From Narthecium ossifragum (Eukaryota > Streptophyta > Magnoliopsida > Dioscoreales > Nartheciaceae), in the NCBI GenBank assembly GCA_963920575.1, contig OY986969.1, positions 15,237,288 through 15,301,287 on the forward strand: a stretch of DNA of 64,000 bases, in the 5' to 3' direction. The first letter of the stretch is position 1. The number at the start of each line of letters is the position of its first letter. Below, piece after piece: positions 58,284 to 64,000 of this stretch. Below the pieces are notes generated by a model, which did not search any database, was not told the origin of the DNA, and worked only from the letters and a program-made list of their open reading frames with translations. The position numbers and the translations under genes are program-made.

Positions 58284-59886
58284 TGATGAGTGCATGAAAG
58301 TGCACTCTGAATAGCCTTATAACCATCTCAATTGCTAGATAATTAGCCTTAATCAACATCTTTATTACTATTTTTTATATCTATATGTTGCTTCACATAG
58401 TTGTGTGGAAAATGCAGGAAAAAGGAGCAAAGAAGCTGAAATGATTACATGGATCAACTTGAAAAATTAATCTGTACCTGCTCATGAAGAACCAGATGAT
58501 GTGCCACATATGGTTGGAAAGCTCTTGAAGTCTAGATTCTGGAGAATTTTACGGTTCGTGATTCCGAGTTTCCTAAAGGAAGTTACGGCAATTTTAGTAC
58601 CGATGGCGCAGTCTGAATGGCAGAACAGGAAATAAGCTGGAAGTCCGATCGATCCGCCAATCGATCGGACCACGCAGAAACGTGACAGAACCTATGTTTT
58701 TCAGCCATAAGGGATCCGATCGATCCCTCCATCCCTCCTATGGGGTCCGATCGATCCGACACCAATGGTCCGATCGATCGGACTCGGAAAAAGCCAAAAA
58801 ACAGCGGATTTTTACTCAACCGATCGATCCAACACTCATAGTCCGATCGATCGGACTTGGGAATTAAAGGATGACAGAACGTATGCTTTTTAGAGGAACA
58901 CAGTGTGATCGATCCATCCATCGATCGGACTCGGGCGTAAATAGAAGTTGAAGATTTTAATGAGACTGATCGATCCAACTTCCCGAGGAGGATCGATCGG
59001 ACGTTCCCAGTGAATTAAATCAACGGTTTAGAACAAATCCGTTGATGGTGAGACTTTAGGGCTATAAATAAGACTCTTTTTAGGGTTTGAGGGGGACTTT
59101 TTGGCAGCGTTTGGAGGCGAGGAGAAGGGTTCCAGGCTTGGTTTTCTTTTCTTATTTCTTCTTTATTTCTTCATTAGTTTTGTTGCCCTCATGGTGAACA
59201 TGAGTGGCTAGTTTCTTCTCTAAGGTACCGATGTAGCCCTAACTGAATCATTCTATGTTATTGAATCATATTTATTTAATCAGTTTATTTTCCTTGTTTC
59301 ATTCATTATTATAACTGAGATCTTAAATACCTTTATCTGGCCAATAAAAGTATTATAGATTGTTTTATGTGAGATTGGGCGAGGGTTCATTCCCTAATCT
59401 TGCAGGATCTATGAATGAATGAGTTTATGTCGAGGTCGGGTTCAACCTAAGAGTATTCTTGGTTCATAATTGTTTTTCAGAGCTTAATGGATTCTTGGTT
59501 AACACTTAGTTATGGGTTCATTAGCTAGGGTTAATTGAGGGTACTTGGTGAAGACTGCGGCCGAACGGATCATCATACCGGAAGAATGAGCCCTTGGAAT
59601 TAAACTGAGATCTTGATTGATTCAATGCATAGAATGTGGATGTTATGGTGAAATCGGAACCTTAGTATTCATCCATCATATTTCTATCGTTTTCTTATTT
59701 CGTTATTAGATCATCTATTCTCAATACCTCATATCTCTTATTTTCCCTTCCTTATTTTCTTTCTTTTCTGTTCTTTAGCGTTTTACTCTAATAATCTCTA
59801 CAAATATCTGTGGGTACGATACTCGTCTTGCTAATATACTGATTGCACCGATTCGTATACTTGCGAGATATAAAATTCATTCATCA
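58284..59886 (+). mobile_element. 3' LTR of C
   Basis: 1603 bp. Array 58642-59002, TATAAATA at 59063-59070. The first bases after the LTR (AGTT) equal those after the 5' LTR before the PBS. Confidence 0.95.
58642..59002 (+). promoter_or_regulatory. U3 GATCGATC array of C 3' LTR
   Basis: Same arrangement as 50438-50800 with single-base differences, including CCGATCGATC changed to CCAATCGATC at the second site. Confidence 0.78.
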
Positions 59887-61037
59887 AGTTCTCTGATCGG
59901 TGATCGATGGCCGCACTGGTTCACCATGGCGTGGAAAGCTGCCGAGTTCTCCTCCCTGTGCTGTAGCCATTTGAGTCTTGTAGCCTGTCCCCTAGTAACA
60001 TCTTGTCGGCGGAGAATAGCCTCGAACATGTTTTCTGTAATCTTCATTTGAGACTGTTCTTCTTCCGATAAACTAAAGGCATCCTCTCGTTCATACATCT
60101 CCGCGAGACTAGAAGAGAGGAGTCTAGTTCTCGTCTGGAAGGCAATATTGTCACTAGGTGACCACCTCTTCACCACCTCTTTGAGCTCTGCCATACGACA
60201 TCGAATAATATAATCTGGAGTACCCGTCCGTGGACGTCGCCAGATCCTCTCTAGCAGCCCTTGAAAGGCAGGAGCACTGAGCCAATGACTGCGCAGCCTG
60301 AAGAGCCCCTTCCCTGGATGCCGTGCATCCGGTTTGGCAGAAACAATAAGTGGGTTGTGGTCTGATCCAACTCTAGGTAGGTGTTGAACTTCTGCTCCCG
60401 GGAACTCCAACTGCCATCTACTATTGAACAAAGCTTTGTCAATTCTTTGTAGAATCCTGGCGCGACCAGTCTGTTGATTGCACCAAGTGAAGGATTGCCC
60501 GACAAAATCCATCTCTATCAGCCCATTCCGTTGAACACATTCCAAGTAGTCCATGACTTTGCGGGAGAACACAAATGGCTTCCCTCCCCGTTTGTCTTCC
60601 AGAGACGAGGCTACATTGAAATCACCGATCATCAATTGTGGCAAGTCAACTTCCTCCATGTTTGTTATTGCTGCCCATAAACTCCTCCGCTCCCTTGTGC
60701 TTCTCGCCGCGTATATTCCGGTCACAGCCCAGTGTCCATCCTCAGGAGATGAAACAAGAGCATGGATAGCTTGATTTGTTGGAGCAAAATAGGACACCAT
60801 GCCTATTGAGCGCCGCCAAACTGCGAGGATGCCGCCTCTCCGACCTTGAGCAGGGATCAAGAAAGACTCAAAAGTATTTCCTAATCGAGCTCGAAGAGCT
60901 TCAATTTGGTTCTCCTGCACGACAACATCAAGAAGAAAAAGAAATTGTAAGTTACCATCCCTAAAGAGTCTGTGGCATATGTACAGCGTCCTTTGGGGGC
61001 CGGCACCCCTGATATTCCAAGAGAGGAGCTTAATCAT
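59887..61037 (-). pseudogene. LINE ORF2, endonuclease part
   Basis: Starts at ATG 61037 (MIKLLSWNIRGAG), which overlaps the ORF1 stop by eight bases (ATGATTAA on minus). APE-type endonuclease motifs: SWNIRG, GDFNV, SFTWCNQ, DKALFNSRW and SDHNPL. The usual ETK of motif II is DVV here (LLDVVVQENQ), so the metal-binding Glu is lost. Joined to 50078 the frame continues into RT. Confidence 0.92.
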
Positions 61038-62814
61038 CAGACATAGGGGAAACAGGTGCTCTCTCCTGCTGAGTGAATTTGCTCTTTTTTGCCGAGTGGT
61101 TAGCGGCCACCACATCCTCTGGGTCTCCCTCCTCCAGCTCTGTTTTCCTCTCATCCATAGATACATCGCTTTCACTTGGATCCACGTCGTACTCCTTCAT
61201 GTCGTCGTCCTTCATCCCAACAGAAACGGCTGTACTCGTGCAATCCGGAGGCTCAACGATTTCTTTCCCTCGTTGAGAGAGATACCCATTCTGCTTCTCT
61301 AAAGCCTTCCTCATTTTTAAGGCTTCCTGTTCGTGGGCTGGGGCCAGTGCTACTAATGGAACTAGAGTCGAAGGCCCAGGCCGTTTAGCAGGCCCATGAG
61401 GGATAACTAGAGGATTAGCTCGTCCGGGGTGGGCCACTCCTTTGCCAGCTCGTATGCAAGCCGCTTCTACAATACCCAAGTTCTCAATGTCTGGCGCCTC
61501 GTCCCCTGAGTCAACGCCGCCTGACACCATATCAATATGAATCTTCTCTTTGCTGGACTGGGTGCCAACCAACTCCCTAGGACCGGTGCTTCTCTTCTTA
61601 CTCCCCTATCCAGGGCTTTCTTGCCAGGCTGTATCCATTAATGACGCATCAGAGATGATCGCATGCGGCGCAATGGCTACTGCCATTAATGGGGGATCAG
61701 AGATGTCAGCCAGCAAAGCATCTTTCTTGGGAGTCTCTTTCTGACGCCAGATGCGCTCTACCTCTCTCCTTTGGCCATCTATTCCGCCTCCGGTAGTCTG
61801 GTTTCTCCGGCGAGGTCTTTCCACAGTGATCCATTCTTTGTCAGACTCCATGGGTTGCGCAACCACCGGAACAATTGCACCATCAATGGCCTCTACATTG
61901 ACCTCCATTGGAGAACTGCTACCATCTAACCGCTGCTTCCTCTGTTCTTGGTGAGGGGTGCTCATCTGCGTCTGGACGGCGACCGGCGTTGGGCTAGCAT
62001 AGCTATGCTCGAATCCCCTACGTAGATGTCCCACTCTACCACAGCCTATACATATATCAACACGTTCATAAATGAACTTTTGATAATGAGTACGAGGATG
62101 AACCCCAACCACTCCTTCTCCCACAGGCACTCCTTTAGGTACAGGATCCTTAAGATTTATCTCTATACATGCTCGTGCATATTTGCACCTCCCCATCAAG
62201 CCAGTGGAGTAATCTATCAATAATGGGGTGCCAATGTAAGAGGCTAGTTCTATAAGAAACTTCCTTCTATAGTATTCCGTGGGGAGGTCTGGGAATCTCA
62301 CCCACACGGGTACAAGATCAAAGCTATCTGGAGTTGGTTGGAAACAAGGTCTCCATCGGATCAACGAGAGCAACCTTCCTGCAATGGACCAAGGGTCGCC
62401 GGATAGGACTGCTGCCATGTCCTCTCTTGTACTAAAGTTGAACACATACACTTCATGCGACATATCGGATACCATGAAGGGACCAGATGTGCGCCAAAGA
62501 CCAGCGAGCTTTTGTCTGAGGAAATCAACATCCACTCTTCCCCTTACAAACCGCCCAAAGAGTGCGAACTCCCACTGTTGAATGCTTTTCTCTACTTCCT
62601 CCGGGTCAAATATCACTCTGTCGTGATACTTCCTCTCTATGCCGGCAAGCTCGTCCTTCGTCACATAAGTGTGGTTATTGCCACCTCCAGCTACATGCGC
62701 CCAGGAGCGCTGAGAAGGGGTGGGGTCCGGTGGTTTGGTCGGTTTGGATCCCGCCGCCCTCCCGAAGCGGGGGTCTTCGTCCCCTATCTGCACTCTCTCC
62801 TCACTCACATCCAT
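61030..62814 (-). pseudogene. LINE ORF1 (DUF4283-type RNA-binding protein with zinc knuckle)
   Basis: Starts at ATG 62814 (MDVSEERVQIGDEDPRFG); upstream codons in the same frame belong to the A3 LTR. DUF4283-like core (FVRGRVDVDFLRQKLAGLW, DPWSIAGRLLSLIRW, WVRFPDLPTEYY) and one CCHC-type finger CIGCGRVGHLRRGF whose last Cys is Phe. An in-frame TAG at 61606-61608 splits it; the downstream part (to TAA 61030-61032) is acidic and rich in S, E and K. ORF1 binds the LINE RNA in this family. Confidence 0.88.
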
Positions 62815-62850
62815 GTTCGCCGGCGGAAGTGTCTTGGTATTGATATTGTT

Positions 62851-64000
62851 AACTGTACCTTCTGATGAACAACCAGATGATATGCCATATATGGTTGGAA
62901 AGCTTTTGAAGTCTAGTTTCTGGAGAATTTTACAGTTCGTGATTCCGAGTCTCCTAGAGGAAGTTACGGCAATTTTAGTACCAATGGCGCAGTCTGGATG
63001 GCAAAATAGTAAATACTCAGGAAAAAAAGATCGATCCTTCTTCCTAGTAGGATCGATCTGTCTACGCGCAAACCTGACAGAACGCATATTTTTCAGATGA
63101 TCACAGTAGGATCGATCCTACTATCCATCCTACTGAGCAAGATCTATCCTACACCCAGAGAAGGATCGATCCGACTCGGGCGTAGCCAGAAATTGAAGAT
63201 TTTGATGCAAAGGATCGATCCTACTTTCCCAGTGAAGAAAATCAACGGTTCAGATCTAATCCGAGGATGGAGACACTTAGGCTATAAATGGGACTTTTTC
63301 TAGGGTTTGAGGGGGGAATTTCTGGATACTTTTGGCTGTTACTTTCTACTATTTTATATTTTTCCTAGGTTTTCTCTAACTTTATGAAATCTTTTGGAGG
63401 ATTGTTCTTGATGGCCCTGCGTGGCTAGATCTTTATTCTTGGTCAAGGAGACTGAAACCTCGAAATCAATGAAACTGTGAGATCTAATCTATTTTTATTG
63501 TTCAGTTTATACTTGAGTATTGAATGTTCTTCTGTGATTTGATGTTCATGATTGTCTTGTCTAATTGCTAGGAGGCCTACCAGTTTATTATTCATTGCAA
63601 TCTACTGCTAGGTTGGATATCAAATCCGTAATTGTTTGATCCCTTTAATCTGCGAAACAACTGAGATCTATTAATTTACTGTGTTTCAGACATTAATAGA
63701 TCTTAGGAAGAATATTCGACTAGATTAAATGCAACCGTGTCTGTTTGTGTTGTTTAGCTTCATCAATCTCCCTATTCTTAAAGTTGCTACTAGATTAAAT
63801 CTACAGCGCTTGTCTTAGGTTGTTTAGTAGTTAGGGTTGATTAGATCGCTTGTTTTTAATTAACTATGATTTAGAAGAGATTCGAATTTAATTCGAACGG
63901 TGAATATTCGAGGTATGAATTGATATATTCATGCATCAATGAACAGTTGTTGGATTCCGATGGTGGATGTTGACTTAGACCAAGGTTTGTTCTCTTGATT
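62851..64000 (+). mobile_element. Athila family A LTR (A3), remainder, cut by window end
   Basis: Matches A1 LTR from the shared U3 block (62870-63010), then a GATCGATC array, a TATA-like TATAAATG at 63283-63290 and the long leader up to TTTGTTCTCTTGATT at the window end, about 190 bases short of the LTR end. No gene. Confidence 0.88.
63028..63225 (+). promoter_or_regulatory. U3 GATCGATC array of A3 LTR
   Basis: Five to six GGATCGATCC-type sites around ACCTGACAGAACGCATATTT (~63073), ~60 bases upstream of the TATA-like box. Confidence 0.72.

Larger units (their letters stand above)
50079..59886 (+). mobile_element. Athila-type Ty3/Gypsy element C, nearly intact
   Basis: 9808 bp: 5' LTR 50079-51680, PBS 51687-51704, a single open Gag-Pol frame to 57087, 3' non-coding region with hairpins, 3' LTR 58284-59886. 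LTRs differ at roughly 40 positions by eye (about 97-98 percent identical), so it is young. It lies inside LINE ORF2. The flanking pentamers are CCCGG (50074-50078) and AGTTC (59887-59891), so no target duplication is visible. Confidence 0.95.
47230..62850 (-). mobile_element. LINE (plant L1 type), near full length, split by Athila C
   Basis: Minus strand. A 36-base 5' UTR, ORF1 62814-61030, ORF2 61037-47306 (interrupted by 50079-59886), a short 3' UTR, and an A10 tail (T10 on plus, 47230-47239) next to a perfect 14-bp target duplication. About 5.8 kb without C. Lesions seen: one in-frame TAG in ORF1, one in-frame TGA in ORF2, a changed endonuclease motif, and the C insertion. Confidence 0.93.
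47216..62864. other. Target-site duplication of the LINE (14 bp)
   Basis: AACTGTACCTTCTG at 47216-47229 and again at 62851-62864, perfect. Confidence 0.93.

Noticed and set aside
61038..61175. Longer N-terminus for LINE ORF2 starting at 61175
   Set aside because: It would overlap ORF1 fully out of frame; the endonuclease domain begins at MIKLLSWN (61037), which is the natural start.
62815..63087. Longer N-terminus for LINE ORF1 starting at 63087
   Set aside because: Those codons lie in the A3 LTR beyond the 14-bp target duplication, so they are not part of the LINE.

Overview
The window is repeat-dense nuclear DNA of a flowering plant, almost certainly pericentromeric or other heterochromatin. 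The evidence is Athila-type Ty3/Gypsy polyproteins with a TGGCGCCGTTGCCGGGGA primer site, Del/Tekay-type Gypsy pol with an initiator-Met primer site, a plant L1-type LINE, and a Mutator-type transposase remnant with an OTU domain. I see no host gene, rRNA, tRNA or CRISPR. The species cannot be named from sequence alone.

The layout is nested. The host of the left 45 kb is a Del/Tekay element (alpha, minus strand; one LTR 42669-45145, PBS 42654-42665, decayed gag-pol). Its pol was entered at 11134/39576 by a minus-strand Athila element A2 (11135-39575), at 41225/39770 by a solo LTR, and at 10804 by a plus-strand Del LTR (beta). A2 carries a solo Del-1 LTR (30770-32979) and a plus-strand non-autonomous element D (13635-29795). 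D is split by a plus-strand Athila element A1 (17128-27233). Beta is split by a second non-autonomous element B (355-9608), which itself carries a solo LTR (3603-5332) and a Del-1 LTR cut by the window edge (1-354). Several of these insertions are proven by 5-bp target-site duplications.

The right part starts with a broken Mutator/OTU gene (45210-46131) and AT-rich DNA. A Del LTR stump (46987-47147) and an Athila LTR (A3, 47148 to window end) follow. A3 was entered by a 5.8-kb LINE (47230-62850, 14-bp target duplication, poly-A tail), and the LINE by Athila element C (50079-59886). C is the best preserved element here: one open 1.77-kb-residue Gag-Pol frame and near-identical LTRs.

Functionally, A1, A2 and C encode Gag-protease-RT-RNase H-integrase. 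B and D have the same outer plan but replace gag-pol with a different ORF, intact in B at 1151-2944. Its N-terminus resembles the tail of Gag and its C-terminus has three exact 62-residue repeats. The most interesting signals are this ORF; hairpins with compensatory changes just after the stop codons and before the 3' LTRs; a paired AGTAACCGGG element in B, C and D; and arrays of GATCGATC palindromes upstream of the TATA box in LTRs of several lineages, with a different palindrome (GGTCGACCGT) in the Del-2 LTR.
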